NCBI RefSeq assembly: GCF_947500255.1 | Contig: NZ_CANMRL010000005.1 | Coordinates: 1-64,000 of the forward strand | Direction of reading: 5' to 3' | Source: an uncultured Psychroserpens sp. | GTDB taxonomy: Bacteria > Bacteroidota > Bacteroidia > Flavobacteriales > Flavobacteriaceae | DNA length: 64,000 bases | Notes under the pieces: generated by a model | The model's input: only the letters and a program-made list of their open reading frames with translations | What the model was told of the DNA's origin: nothing | The model's database searches: none | Part shown: positions 9,742-18,876 of the stretch, piece after piece | Numbering within the stretch: position 1 is the stretch's first letter | How the letters are laid out: each line of letters begins with the position of its first letter | Program-made: the position numbers and the translations under genes

Positions 9742-11502
9742 ATGAAGTACCCTAAAATTCCGCTTGCACAAACTGTAGTACAGTTGTGTAAACTCAAAAA
9801 TATTAGACATATTGTAATTTCCCCTGGGAGTAGAAATGCGCCATTAACGATTGGTTTTACAAATGATAGTTTTTTCAATTGTTATAGCATTGTTGATGAG
9901 CGATGCGCAGCTTTTTTTGCGTTAGGAATCGCTCAACAACTTCATGAACCTGTAGTAGTCATTTGTACTTCAGGAAGTGCCTTGCTCAATTATTATCCGG
10001 CAATTTCTGAAGCATTTTATAGTGATATTCCTTTAGTTGTGCTGTCTGCAGATCGACCTAAGCATTTAATAGGAATTGGCGATGGTCAAACCATAAATCA
10101 AAAGAATGTTTATGAAAATCATATCTTATATTCGGCAAATTTAAAGTTGGACTTAAAAGCCGAAAATGGATTTGCTACAAAAGAAGAGCTACCAATTTTT
10201 AAAAGTATAGAGAATAAACTCGAACGCTTTTTGGGATTACAACAAGATATCCAATCTTTCAATGAAACTGAACTGAATAAAGCACTTAATCTCACTCGGT
10301 TTAAAAACGGACCTGTGCATATTAATGTGCCTTTTGATGAACCATTATATGAAACGGTAGATGAATTAACAATACAACCTAAGGCCAATGATATTAGTTT
10401 TACGCGTCCTACAATAGACCAAACTGAATTAAAGAATTGTATTGATGACTGGGATGTGTCTACAAAAAAAATGATTTTAGTAGGTGTGTTGCCACCAAAC
10501 CAAATTGAGCAACAGTGGTTAAACAAATTAGCAGATGATAATAGTGTTATTGTATTTACTGAAACGACTTCTAATCTTCATCACACAAAATTTTTCCCAA
10601 GTATAGACAAAATAATTGCACCTTTAGAAAATGCCAATTTTAAAGCGTTGCAACCAGATATATTAATCACTTTAGGTGGTCTTGTGGTGTCTAAGAAGAT
10701 AAAAGCTTTTTTGAGACAGTATCAACCCAAACACCATTGGCATATTGATGTAAAAAAAGCAAACGATACATTTTTTTGCCTAGATAAGCATATAGTTGCG
10801 AAACCTAATGATTTCTTTTCAGCTTTTTTACCAAAGATTAAGCCTGTGATCAAAAGCAATTATTTTGATATTTGGAAGACAGTTAAACTACACCGAAGTA
10901 AAAAACATCTAGAGTATATTAAGCATATTGGCTTTAGTGATTTTACAGTATTTAGCTTGGTATTGAAATCGTTACCAAATAAAACGATCTTGCAATTAGG
11001 TAATAGTTCGACAGTTCGTTATGCACAATTATTTAATTTAAATCCGTCAGTTGAAGTTTATTGTAATAGAGGAACTAGTGGAATAGACGGTAGCACATCT
11101 ACAGCAGTTGGCTGTGCGGCAGTTAGCCAAAAGCAAACGACATTTATTACTGGTGATTTGAGTTTCTTTTATGACAGTAATGCATTGTGGAATAATTATA
11201 TTCCGAATAATTTTAGAATTATCCTTATCAATAATCAAGGAGGTGGTATTTTTAGAATCCTTCCAGGACATAAAGACACTGAGAATTTTGATTATTTCTT
11301 TGAGACTACACATGATCTTACCGCAAAACAATTGTGTGAAATGTACCACATAGATTATACTACGGCTAGTGATGAAATTGAATTAAGAGAAAACCTAAAG
11401 ACGTTTTATGAAAAATCTAATACGCCGCGACTTTTAGAAATATTTACACCAAGAACAGAAAACGATTCTATTTTATTAGATTATTTCAAATATGTAAGGT
11501 AA
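9742..11502 (+). CDS. menD: 2-succinyl-5-enolpyruvyl-6-hydroxy-3-cyclohexene-1-carboxylate synthase
   Basis: A thiamine-diphosphate enzyme of 586 residues that joins isochorismate with 2-oxoglutarate. The N-terminal PYR domain has ISPGSRNAPLTIGF and the conserved DERCAAFFALGIAQ containing the catalytic Glu region, then CTSGSALLNYYPAISEA. The C-terminal PP domain has NRGTSGIDGSTSTAVG and a GDLSFFYDSNALWN block for Mg-ThDP binding, followed by NNQGGGIFRILPG. Length and motif order are typical of MenD. It stands alone between the tricorn-like gene and the DUF2853 gene. Confidence 0.95.
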   Translation: MKYPKIPLAQTVVQLCKLKNIRHIVISPGSRNAPLTIGFTNDSFFNCYSIVDERCAAFFALGIAQQLHEPVVVICTSGSALLNYYPAISEAFYSDIPLVVLSADRPKHLIGIGDGQTINQKNVYENHILYSANLKLDLKAENGFATKEELPIFKSIENKLERFLGLQQDIQSFNETELNKALNLTRFKNGPVHINVPFDEPLYETVDELTIQPKANDISFTRPTIDQTELKNCIDDWDVSTKKMILVGVLPPNQIEQQWLNKLADDNSVIVFTETTSNLHHTKFFPSIDKIIAPLENANFKALQPDILITLGGLVVSKKIKAFLRQYQPKHHWHIDVKKANDTFFCLDKHIVAKPNDFFSAFLPKIKPVIKSNYFDIWKTVKLHRSKKHLEYIKHIGFSDFTVFSLVLKSLPNKTILQLGNSSTVRYAQLFNLNPSVEVYCNRGTSGIDGSTSTAVGCAAVSQKQTTFITGDLSFFYDSNALWNNYIPNNFRIILINNQGGGIFRILPGHKDTENFDYFFETTHDLTAKQLCEMYHIDYTTASDEIELRENLKTFYEKSNTPRLLEIFTPRTENDSILLDYFKYVR

Positions 11503-11534
11503 ATGTGACGTAAGCTCTTTTTATGTGTCTAATA

Positions 11535-11557
11535 ATTGGCTATATTTATAGACCAAT
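11535..11557. promoter_or_regulatory. Imperfect inverted repeat upstream of the DUF2853 gene
   Basis: ATTGG and CCAAT arms flank an AT-rich core (CTATA-TTT-ATAGA) about 30 bp before the start codon. The dyad is a possible operator or promoter-overlapping site. No regulator is known, and it may be chance in AT-rich DNA. Confidence 0.3.
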
Positions 11558-11586
11558 AATTTATTAACCTAAAAAATACAACTAAG

Positions 11587-11925
11587 ATGAGTAAAAGAGA
11601 CGAATTAATTGCAAAGTATGCTGCAGATTTGAAAGATAAATGTGGTATGAATGCAGATATGGATTTGCTAACTAAAGTAACGATTGGTTGCGGACCATCA
11701 ATTTATAATGCTGATGCTGCAACAGTTTCAGGATCTGATGAATCTGAATTAGCTACTGTGAAAAACAACTTCTTAATTAAGAAATTAGGATTAAAAGACA
11801 GCGCAGATTTGGATAAAGGTATTGCTTCTGTTATGGATACATACGGAAAGTCTAACAGAAACAAATACAGAGCTGTTGTATACTACATGTTGACAAAACA
11901 CTTTAAAAAAGAATCGGCTTACTAG
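11587..11925 (+). CDS. DUF2853 family small cytoplasmic protein
   Basis: A 112-residue soluble, mostly helical protein beginning SKRDELIAKYAADLKDKCG and ending in a basic helix (KYRAVVYYMLTKHFKKESAY). I recognise it as the DUF2853 family, whose function is unknown. It has no signal peptide, membrane segment or enzyme motif. Two Cys residues are present, one near residue 19 and one near 37. It is monocistronic, with its own terminator immediately downstream and a dyad upstream. This suggests an independently regulated and perhaps abundant protein. Confidence 0.75.
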   Translation: MSKRDELIAKYAADLKDKCGMNADMDLLTKVTIGCGPSIYNADAATVSGSDESELATVKNNFLIKKLGLKDSADLDKGIASVMDTYGKSNRNKYRAVVYYMLTKHFKKESAY

Positions 11926-11947
11926 TCTTAGATTTTTAAAACATATT

Positions 11948-11988
11948 AAAGCGTTATTATTCTATTAGAATTGTAACGCTTTTTTTAG
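11948..11988 (+). terminator. Rho-independent terminator
   Basis: A 9-bp perfect stem (AAAGCGTTA with TAACGCTTT) closes a 17-base loop and is followed by a T run of seven. It ends the DUF2853 transcript. Confidence 0.8.
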
Positions 11989-12007
11989 TTCTCCATACTA
12001 ATATCTG

Positions 12008-12015
12008 TATCTTTG
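12008..12015 (+). promoter_or_regulatory. Candidate -7 box for cvfB
   Basis: TATCTTTG matches TAnnTTTG and ends 4 bases before the cvfB ATG at 12020. Initiation from this box would give a leaderless mRNA. Confidence 0.4.
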
Positions 12016-12019
12016 ACGC

Positions 12020-12856
12020 ATGATAATAATTGGAGACTATAATACACTTGACATCATTCGAGAAACTGATCAAGGACTATATTTAGCAGATAAAGAAGGT
12101 AATGAAGTATTGCTACCTAATCGTTATGTACCCGAATCCTTTCAAATTTGGGAGGAAATCGAAGTGTTTGTATACTTGGACAATGAAGAACGCCCAGTTG
12201 CTGTAACCGATGAACCTTATATCATTCGTGATGATTTTGCTTTATTACGTTGTAATCAGGTCACATCTCATGGTGCGTTTTTAGATTGGGGAATGGTAAA
12301 AGAATTGTTTTGCCCATTTAAAGAACAAGCCTTTAAAATGAAAGCAGGAGGTTGGTATTTGGTGTATTGTTATCTCGATGAAGAAACAGATAGATTGGTG
12401 GCTTCAAGTAAAACTAACCGTTTCTTAGATAATAAAGATTTGACAGTTCAACAGTTTGATGAAGTTGATTTAATTGTATCTCACCCTTCTGAACTTGGTA
12501 TGAATGTGATTGTTAATAATCAACATTTGGGCTTGATTTTTTCTGAAGATATTTTTAAAGATATCAGTGTAGGTGACCGTTTAAAAGGTTATGTGAAAAA
12601 AGTACGACATGATAATAAACTTGATATTGTTCTTGGTAAAATTGGATATCGTAAGATAGAACCTAATGCCGATATCGTGATGCAACAACTTGAAGATAGT
12701 CGTGATGGATTTTTACCTCTTAACGATAAATCTAATCCAGATGAGATCAAGCGCGAGTTGCAAATGAGTAAAAAAACCTTTAAAAAAGCCATAGGTACTC
12801 TTTACAAACAACGTTTGATTACTATAGAATCTGACGGAATTAGATTAGTTGAGTGA
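12020..12856 (+). CDS. cvfB: CvfB/YitL-type S1 RNA-binding protein
   Basis: A 278-residue cytoplasmic protein with the CvfB layout. It has an N-terminal S1-like OB domain (NTLDIIRETDQGLYLADKEG), a second S1 domain (ALLRCNQVTSHGAFLDWG), a third one (VGDRLKGYVKKVRHDNKLDI), and a C-terminal winged-helix segment (ELQMSKKTFKKAIGTLYKQRLI). Family members bind RNA, and in Staphylococcus CvfB affects virulence-gene expression. The role here is probably general RNA regulation. The 3' end overlaps the convergent STAS-like gene by 12 bp, so the transcripts are antisense at their ends. Confidence 0.85.
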   Translation: MIIIGDYNTLDIIRETDQGLYLADKEGNEVLLPNRYVPESFQIWEEIEVFVYLDNEERPVAVTDEPYIIRDDFALLRCNQVTSHGAFLDWGMVKELFCPFKEQAFKMKAGGWYLVYCYLDEETDRLVASSKTNRFLDNKDLTVQQFDEVDLIVSHPSELGMNVIVNNQHLGLIFSEDIFKDISVGDRLKGYVKKVRHDNKLDIVLGKIGYRKIEPNADIVMQQLEDSRDGFLPLNDKSNPDEIKRELQMSKKTFKKAIGTLYKQRLITIESDGIRLVE

Positions 12857-13276
12857 TAATAAGTTAATTTGCTCAAGAACTCTTCCATAAACAGTATTTA
12901 ATCCTTCATATAGATTGTCGAATACGATATCATAGGTAGAACAAAAATTGTTTTCAATTTCAGCATTCATGCGTCCAGCGTGATTATGACTTACAACACC
13001 ATACGCTACTAAGTTTGGGAAAATAGACTTAACTTCGGGAACATCCATCAATGATATAGAATACGAATTCACTCTATTTGCAACAAAGCCAAAAGGCTTC
13101 TCGTTACCAAAAAATTCAAATACATCATTGATTGTTTTTTTTGCTGTACTCAAATCTATATGTGTGCCTTCATTGAATTCAACAACAGCTATATGATTAA
13201 AAAAATGGAGTGTTCCTACTTCAGACTTAGTTTGCTTCACAACTTGTGAGGCAACATTTGAATTTATAATGTTCAT
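12845..13276 (-). CDS. STAS/SpoIIAA-like protein of unknown function
   Basis: A 143-residue soluble protein with no signal peptide. The pattern of a central strand (HIAVVEFNEGTHIDLSTAK), a helix with two acidic turns, and a segment like PFGFVANRVNSYSISLMDV resembles small STAS/SEC14-like domains seen as stand-alone proteins in flavobacteria. There is no phosphorylatable Ser motif that I can assign with confidence. It has its own upstream region of about 180 bp. It may be a regulator or a small-ligand-binding protein; the function is not known. Confidence 0.55.
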   Translation of the reverse strand: MNIINSNVASQVVKQTKSEVGTLHFFNHIAVVEFNEGTHIDLSTAKKTINDVFEFFGNEKPFGFVANRVNSYSISLMDVPEVKSIFPNLVAYGVVSHNHAGRMNAEIENNFCSTYDIVFDNLYEGLNTVYGRVLEQINLLSLN

Positions 13277-13453
13277 ATCCCTAAATATGTTTATTTGTGA
13301 CTAATTTTTTGACATTTTATATTGATGCCTATAATAAGACACAACTACCTCGAAAAAGTCACATAAAACTGATAACGAATGGGATATACGTATTAGTTTC
13401 AAGTTTTGGATGTCCAAAAACTATAATTTTTTAGTAAAAATTGATTTGGATAC

Positions 13454-14560
13454 TTATTTAATAAGTAATTTAGTTCTTAGACTACTTGGCAACGCATCTT
13501 TATGTACCATTATAGATATGGTTTTCAATTTAAAGTACGCTTCACTCATGTAGATATAGCCATCATTTCCTAAGCCATTTTTTCCCCATGAATTTTTTAC
13601 TTTATAATATGGCGTTCCATTTTGATCTTTTAGCATTCCAGTAATATGCATCAAATGATCGTCTGTAGTATTAAAGTTTTCAAACTCTTGTTGTCTATAT
13701 GTTGCAGTAATATCCTTTTCTGGACTTACTTTTAGTAAAGCACTAGTATCATCATTAGCAGGTACAATGGCTAGGCCATGTTTAGCTGAAAATGTCTTTT
13801 CACTTACATCACAATCTAATTCGATACTAAATCCATTTTGTAATGCATGGTTAGCAGCAGTAACGAGTTCATCTAACGTTACATTATAAAAATCACCATT
13901 AGAAAAATTATCTGGGATGTTTAAAATAAAATTTGAATAGTAAGGCTGGTGTGTGAAAGATGTAATTGTAACATAGTCTTCAGGATTAATAGTTGTCATT
14001 TCTAAAAACGACTGTGGTGTATAGGTTTTACCATCATAAGTGAATGAAGTAACATCATCACCTAAATAGTGATCTAGTGTGTTTTCTATGTCTTTTCTCC
14101 AATTAGTAGGATAGGTTTTGGTATCAGCTAAATAGGTCTTTAGAATAGTTTTTAAAGAATCTACCATTTTAGAATGATTATGACCTTTCTTATCTTCAAT
14201 TAATCCAGAGTAGGCGTCATTTGGTACAATACCATGCTCAGAAATACTATTGATTACATCATGAGCTAAACCACCTTGACTAAATTGTGTTTTTCCTTGA
14301 CGCATAACATAATTCCAAGCCTTTTGCGAATAGGTATGCCTAACAGAGTACATCTCAGATAAGTCAATTTGCTTGCCTGTTAATCGCATCACTTCACTTT
14401 CCAGAAATGAAGATGCTGAAAAACTCCAACAAGTTCCTGTATTACCTTGACTAATAACATCTGTTGCTTCTAAGTCAATGGTTGTTTCAAATTTATACTC
14501 TTGAGAAAAACTAAAAAAACTAGTAAAAAGTAAAATGATAAGTAGACTATTATTTTTCAT
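13454..14560 (-). CDS. Secreted papain-like cysteine peptidase (C1 family, bleomycin-hydrolase type)
   Basis: An exported peptidase of 368 residues. The signal peptide runs to about residue 19 (FSFSQ). The catalytic Cys44 lies in QGNTGTCWSFSASSFLESE. The His is in HLMHITGMLKD and the Asn in YKVKNSWGKNG, so the C-H-N order and spacing fit the C1B group (bleomycin hydrolase/aminopeptidase C). Those enzymes are normally cytosolic, and a secreted version is typical of Bacteroidota. It probably degrades proteins or peptides in the periplasm or outside the cell. It is divergent from menB, with 54 bp between starts. Confidence 0.85.
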   Translation of the reverse strand: MKNNSLLIILLFTSFFSFSQEYKFETTIDLEATDVISQGNTGTCWSFSASSFLESEVMRLTGKQIDLSEMYSVRHTYSQKAWNYVMRQGKTQFSQGGLAHDVINSISEHGIVPNDAYSGLIEDKKGHNHSKMVDSLKTILKTYLADTKTYPTNWRKDIENTLDHYLGDDVTSFTYDGKTYTPQSFLEMTTINPEDYVTITSFTHQPYYSNFILNIPDNFSNGDFYNVTLDELVTAANHALQNGFSIELDCDVSEKTFSAKHGLAIVPANDDTSALLKVSPEKDITATYRQQEFENFNTTDDHLMHITGMLKDQNGTPYYKVKNSWGKNGLGNDGYIYMSEAYFKLKTISIMVHKDALPSSLRTKLLIK

Positions 14561-14590
14561 GGTAATAGGATTCGTTTCTATAAAATGATT

Positions 14591-14598
14591 TATTTTTG
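14591..14598 (+). promoter_or_regulatory. Candidate -7 box for menB-menA
   Basis: TATTTTTG matches the TAnnTTTG consensus and lies 16 bases before the menB start codon. A TTCG at 14571 is the only weak -33 candidate. Confidence 0.45.
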
Positions 14599-14614
14599 AC
14601 TAAAATAATAAATA

Positions 14615-15454
14615 ATGAGTAAAGCGAACTGGATTATTGCTAAAGAATATCAAGATATTACATACAAAAAAAGTAATGGTGTAGCACGAATAGCATTCAA
14701 TCGTCCAAATGTTAGAAATGCGTTTCGTCCAAAAACTACGAGTGAATTATATGATGCATTTTATGACGCAAATGAAGACGTAAATATTGGAGTAATTTTG
14801 TTATCAGCTGAAGGACCGTCTACCAAAGATGGCATTTGGAGTTTTTGTTCAGGAGGAGATCAAAAAGCTAGAGGACATCAAGGATATGTTGGAGATGATG
14901 GCTATCATCGCTTAAATATCCTAGAGGTGCAACGCTTAATTCGTTTTATGCCAAAAGCCGTTATTGCAGTCGTACCAGGATGGGCAGTAGGAGGAGGTCA
15001 TAGTCTTCATGTGGTTTGCGACTTAACTTTGGCTAGTAGGGAGCACGCTATTTTTAAACAAACTGATGCAGATGTCACTAGTTTTGATGGTGGATATGGT
15101 TCTGCTTATTTGGCAAAAATGGTTGGACAAAAAAAGGCACGCGAAATATTTTTCTTAGGAAGAAACTACTCTGCACAAGAGGCTTGCGATATGGGGATGG
15201 TAAATGCAGTGATTCCACACGATGAGTTGGAAGATACAGCCTATGAATGGGCTCAAGAGATATTGGCAAAATCACCAACTTCAATAAAGATGTTGAAATT
15301 TGCTATGAATTTAACAGATGACGGAATGGTTGGTCAGCAAGTGTTTGCTGGTGAAGCCACAAGACTAGCTTATATGACAGAAGAAGCTAAGGAAGGTCGT
15401 GATGCGTTTTTAGAGAAACGTAAACCTAATTTTGATAAAAAATGGATTCCGTAA
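14615..15454 (+). CDS. menB: 1,4-dihydroxy-2-naphthoyl-CoA synthase
   Basis: A crotonase-fold enzyme of 279 residues that closes the second ring of the naphthoquinone. Visible motifs are RIAFNRPNVRNAFRPKT, the oxyanion-hole and substrate loop SFCSGGDQKARGHQGY, then VPGWAVGGGHSLHVVCDLTLAS, and TDADVTSFDGGYGSAYLAKMVGQKKAREIFFLGR. These are the MenB-specific versions of the crotonase signature. It leads an operon with menA 15 bp downstream. Confidence 0.95.
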   Translation: MSKANWIIAKEYQDITYKKSNGVARIAFNRPNVRNAFRPKTTSELYDAFYDANEDVNIGVILLSAEGPSTKDGIWSFCSGGDQKARGHQGYVGDDGYHRLNILEVQRLIRFMPKAVIAVVPGWAVGGGHSLHVVCDLTLASREHAIFKQTDADVTSFDGGYGSAYLAKMVGQKKAREIFFLGRNYSAQEACDMGMVNAVIPHDELEDTAYEWAQEILAKSPTSIKMLKFAMNLTDDGMVGQQVFAGEATRLAYMTEEAKEGRDAFLEKRKPNFDKKWIP

Positions 15455-15469
15455 ATCAAAAGTTTGTTT

Positions 15470-16375
15470 ATGTTTAAAAAATTAAAACCCTGGGTATCAG
15501 CTTTTAGATTACGTACGTTACCACTGTCAGTATCTGGTATTATAATAGGATCTTGTTTTGCACATTACAATGGTTACTTTGATGGTATCATTATGACCTT
15601 CGCTATATTATTGACGATAAGCTTACAAATACTTTCAAACTTAGCTAACGATTATGGTGATGGTGTACGTGGAACAGATAATGATAGTAGAATTGGGCCA
15701 GAGCGTGCTATTCAAAGTGGAGCTATTACACCAGAAGAAATGTTCGATGGGATCAAAATGAATATCCTTGTAGTTATTGTACTCACTGTTGGGCTTATTT
15801 TTGTGTCCTTTGGAAGTAAGTATTTTCTTTATGCCTTACTGTTTTTTTTACTATCTGGTTTGTCGGTCTATGCAGCAATAAATTATACCGTTGGGAGTTC
15901 ACCTTACGGCTACAAAGGCTTAGGAGATGTATTTGTTTTTATATTCTTCGGAATGTTAAGTGTTATTGGTAGTTATTTTCTATATGCCAAACATATTGAC
16001 CATCATGTGTTTTTACCCGCAGTATCACTGGGTCTCTTGAGTATGGGAGTTTTGAACCTTAACAATATGAGAGACATAGATTCGGATAAGGAAGCTGGTA
16101 AAGACACGCTAGCTGTAAAACTTGGAAAAACAAGAGCAAAAAATTATCATATCATACTCATTGTTTTGGCTATAGCTTTCTCATTTGTGTTTTCAATATT
16201 GTACTTCTCAAATTTTTATAATTTCTTGTTTTATATCGCTTATATTCCATTAGTATTGCACATTGTTAAAGTGAATAAAACGGACGCACCAAAAGAGTTT
16301 GATCCGCAATTAAAAGTTCTGGCGTTAACTACTTTTTTGTTTTCAGTACTATTAGGAGTAGGTTATATTTTATAG
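15470..16375 (+). CDS. menA: 1,4-dihydroxy-2-naphthoate polyprenyltransferase
   Basis: An integral membrane UbiA-family prenyltransferase of about 301 residues that attaches the isoprenoid tail to dihydroxynaphthoate. The first Asp-rich motif is NLANDYGDGVRGTD near residue 60, and the second is NLNNMRDIDSDKEAGKDTLA near residue 190. About eight hydrophobic segments separate them. I chose the ATG at 15470 (MFKKLKPWVSAF) over an upstream in-frame TTG at 15464. The gene directly follows menB, and the transcript probably ends at the hairpin at 16487. Confidence 0.93.
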   Translation: MFKKLKPWVSAFRLRTLPLSVSGIIIGSCFAHYNGYFDGIIMTFAILLTISLQILSNLANDYGDGVRGTDNDSRIGPERAIQSGAITPEEMFDGIKMNILVVIVLTVGLIFVSFGSKYFLYALLFFLLSGLSVYAAINYTVGSSPYGYKGLGDVFVFIFFGMLSVIGSYFLYAKHIDHHVFLPAVSLGLLSMGVLNLNNMRDIDSDKEAGKDTLAVKLGKTRAKNYHIILIVLAIAFSFVFSILYFSNFYNFLFYIAYIPLVLHIVKVNKTDAPKEFDPQLKVLALTTFLFSVLLGVGYIL

Positions 16376-16486
16376 ATTTTTTAACATAATTATTTGGTTT
16401 TCAAATAATTAATGCTTATATTTAGTCTGAAATTTTGTAGGTCGGCATTTATTTGCTATTATGTTGGCAATAAAATTTGGGGCTTT

Positions 16487-16525
16487 AAAACTCAGACAAT
16501 TTCTTCAAATCTGTCTGAGTTTTTT
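16487..16525 (+). terminator. Rho-independent terminator after menA
   Basis: A 12-bp stem (AAAACTCAGACA with TGTCTGAGTTTT) with a 13-base loop is followed by T residues. It lies inside the spurious upstream extension of the MBL reading frame, which supports the later ATG for that gene. Confidence 0.8.
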
Positions 16526-16576
16526 CGTATTTTAGTTTCTGTTTTTAAATCCAATCATTTTTTAAGTCAACCAACA

Positions 16577-17254
16577 ATGCAAATTACATTTTATGGTCAT
16601 GCAAGTCTAGGACTAAAAATTGCTGACATCAATATTCTTATTGATCCATTCATTTCAGGAAATCCTAAAGCCTCACATATTAACATTGAATCCCTTGAGG
16701 CCGATTATATATTGGTCACACACGCACATCAAGATCATATTCTAGATGTTGAAGCTATTGCTAAGCGAACTGGTGCTGTGATTGTTTCGAATTTTGAAAT
16801 TGCAACCCATTTTGATAAGCTAGGCTTAGAAAACCATCCTATGAATCATGGTGGTCAATGGGATTTTGAATTTGGTACTGTTAAATATGTTAATGCAATT
16901 CATACATCATCCTTTCCAGATGGTAGTTATGGAGGACAACCTGGAGGGTTCGTAATTGAAGGTGAGCACAAAAACATTTATATTGCTGGTGATACTGCTC
17001 TTACTATGGATATGAAACTCATTCCTCTATTTACTAAATTGGACTTAGCTATTTTACCTATTGGTGATAATTTTACGATGGGAATCGAAGAAGCCATATA
17101 TGCGAGTGACTTTGTTCAATGCGATAAAGTCTTGGGCTATCATTTTGATACCTTTGGTTATATTGAAATTGACCATGAAGCTGCCAAACGCAAATTCTTC
17201 GATAAGAATAAAGACTTAATGCTTTTGGAAATTGGTGAAAGTATTGAACTATAA
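16577..17254 (+). CDS. UPF0173-type metal-dependent hydrolase (MBL fold)
   Basis: A cytoplasmic beta-lactamase-fold hydrolase of 225 residues. It starts at MQITFYGHASL, has the metal motif THAHQDH, a further His in NAIHTSSFPDG, and the AGDTAL strand typical of UPF0173 proteins. The ATG at 16577 is chosen because the frame upstream runs through a transcription terminator and lacks family resemblance. The substrate is unknown. The methyltransferase starts 16 bp downstream, so the two are probably cotranscribed. Confidence 0.85.
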   Translation: MQITFYGHASLGLKIADINILIDPFISGNPKASHINIESLEADYILVTHAHQDHILDVEAIAKRTGAVIVSNFEIATHFDKLGLENHPMNHGGQWDFEFGTVKYVNAIHTSSFPDGSYGGQPGGFVIEGEHKNIYIAGDTALTMDMKLIPLFTKLDLAILPIGDNFTMGIEEAIYASDFVQCDKVLGYHFDTFGYIEIDHEAAKRKFFDKNKDLMLLEIGESIEL

Positions 17255-17270
17255 TATAAGATAATTGACA

Positions 17271-18083
17271 TTGAAAGAACAAGACGCATACATTTTAGGA
17301 ACAGATCAGGAAGAATTACATCGGCTGGGATTACAACATCAAGTTTGGGCTTCCGAAGCACATAAAGGTTGGGAATTAGCAGGTTTTACTGCTGGACAAA
17401 CTATTTTGGATTTGGGTTGCGGACCAGGATTCTGTTCTAAAGAACTTGCCTTTGTGGTTGGTAATTCTGGTAAGGTGATTGGTATAGATCGTTCTGAACA
17501 TTTTATTAATTTTCTAAACCGAATTAATTCGCAATATGCGCTACAGATTAATGCTATTCAAGCTGATTTTAATGATATGAACTTAGAACCTAACAGTCTA
17601 GATGGTATGTACTGCCGTTGGGCAATGGCTTGGGTGCCTAATGTCAAAGAAATTTTAGAAAAAGTAAAGCAAGCGCTTAAACCTGGTGGAAAAATGGTGC
17701 TGCATGAATATTATGATTGGCAGACTCATAGTATAGAACCTCGAAAAGCAGGTATAGAAAAAGCTATTGCTGGTTGTTTACAGAGTTTTAAAGAACAAGA
17801 TGGAGAAATAGATATAGGTAGGGAACTACCAGGAATTTTTGAGGATTTAGGAATGAAGGTGACTAGTAAACGACTAATGTCTAAATTAGCGACACCAGAC
17901 AATTTAGTTTGGCAATGGCCTAAATCATTTTATCACAGTTATTTTCCTAGATTAGTAGATGCTGGCTATTTGTCTCAAGCAGATGTTGAACAGGCTTTAA
18001 GAGATTTTGAAGAGTTAGAACAAAACAAAAACACAACGTTATTTTGTCCGATTTTGATAGAGGTGATTGCTGAAAAAATTTAG
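17271..18083 (+). CDS. Class I SAM-dependent methyltransferase
   Basis: A cytoplasmic Rossmann-fold methyltransferase of about 270 residues. The SAM motif I is ILDLGCGPGFCSKEL, motif II has VIGIDRSEHFINF, and motif IV is MYCRWAMAWVPN, followed by LKPGGKMVLHEYYDW. There is no ATG before the conserved N terminus, so translation must begin at TTG 17271 or at TTG 17265. The former gives MKEQDAYILGTDQEELHRL. The substrate is unknown. It does not carry UbiE/MenG signatures, so I do not assign it the last menaquinone step despite the neighbourhood. Confidence 0.8.
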   Translation: MKEQDAYILGTDQEELHRLGLQHQVWASEAHKGWELAGFTAGQTILDLGCGPGFCSKELAFVVGNSGKVIGIDRSEHFINFLNRINSQYALQINAIQADFNDMNLEPNSLDGMYCRWAMAWVPNVKEILEKVKQALKPGGKMVLHEYYDWQTHSIEPRKAGIEKAIAGCLQSFKEQDGEIDIGRELPGIFEDLGMKVTSKRLMSKLATPDNLVWQWPKSFYHSYFPRLVDAGYLSQADVEQALRDFEELEQNKNTTLFCPILIEVIAEKI

Positions 18084-18084
18084 A

Positions 18085-18876
18085 CTATTTTACTTTGCTT
18101 CTCATCACTAACTTATGAATCAAACGCGGAGATAAGCGTTTTACGTAAACACCAAACTTTTCAAACTTACCGATATAAGCTTCATATTTCTCTTTGCGTA
18201 TGGCCTTGATCATCTTTTTTACAAAGACGTCAACATCTAAACCATTTTCAGTCATGTCATCTTGATAGCCTTGCTTACTTCCGTTTCCAGTTAAGGCGTT
18301 ACGAGCTACATTGGTATTCACAAAACCAGGACAAATCATTGTAACTTTAATGTTGTCTTTATCGTGTTCTAAACGTAACGCATCAAAAAAACCGTGTAGG
18401 GCATGTTTGGCGCCACAATATGCCGATCGATATGCCGAGCTAAATTTCCCCATTAAACTGGATACTACCACATAATGACCTGATTGATTGTCAATAAAAT
18501 GAGGTAATATTGCTTTAGACAAAGCTACAGTTCCTAAATAGTCTATTTCCATCAGTTTTCGGTCTACATCAATAGAAGTATCAATAATTGCCGAGCGCTG
18601 ACTAATTCCACCATTATTAACTAAAACATCAATCCTTCCAAAGGTAGAAATAGCCTCATTTGCTTTAAATTCCATATGATTAATATCAGCCAAATCTAAG
18701 GGAAGTACGTGAACTCTATTTGGTTCATGACAAAGCGACTTGACCTTAGCTAATTCATCAGCCCTTCTTGAGGAAAGTATTAAACTACAGTCGTATTTAG
18801 ATAAAGCAATAGCCAAACTTTTTCCAATACCACTGGAAGCTCCAGTAATCCAAATTGTTTTATCGTTAAACGTCAT
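18085..18876 (-). CDS. Short-chain dehydrogenase/reductase
   Basis: A 263-residue NAD(P)-dependent oxidoreductase of the classical SDR type. The cofactor motif is TGASSGIG at residues 11-18, followed by NNGGIS, VVSSLMGK with the catalytic Ser, and the active-site YCGAK. The C-terminal PGFVNT is typical. An Arg pair after the second strand (SSRRADE) suggests NADP preference. It is the second gene of an operon. The sterol-desaturase gene upstream overlaps it by 11 bp, so both may act on one lipid substrate. Confidence 0.88.
   Translation of the reverse strand: MTFNDKTIWITGASSGIGKSLAIALSKYDCSLILSSRRADELAKVKSLCHEPNRVHVLPLDLADINHMEFKANEAISTFGRIDVLVNNGGISQRSAIIDTSIDVDRKLMEIDYLGTVALSKAILPHFIDNQSGHYVVVSSLMGKFSSAYRSAYCGAKHALHGFFDALRLEHDKDNIKVTMICPGFVNTNVARNALTGNGSKQGYQDDMTENGLDVDVFVKKMIKAIRKEKYEAYIGKFEKFGVYVKRLSPRLIHKLVMRSKVK

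Noticed and set aside
13277-13453. Possible small gene or RNA in the 177-bp gap
   Set aside because: Only a 13-codon frame and AT-rich DNA are seen, with no stable hairpin or promoter pair that I could support.
16412-16576. N-terminal extension of the UPF0173 hydrolase
   Set aside because: A strong terminator lies within it, and the conserved family start is at 16577.
17271-18083. Methyltransferase as MenG/UbiE
   Set aside because: It lies near menA, but the motifs and N terminus do not match UbiE; it is only a generic SAM methyltransferase.
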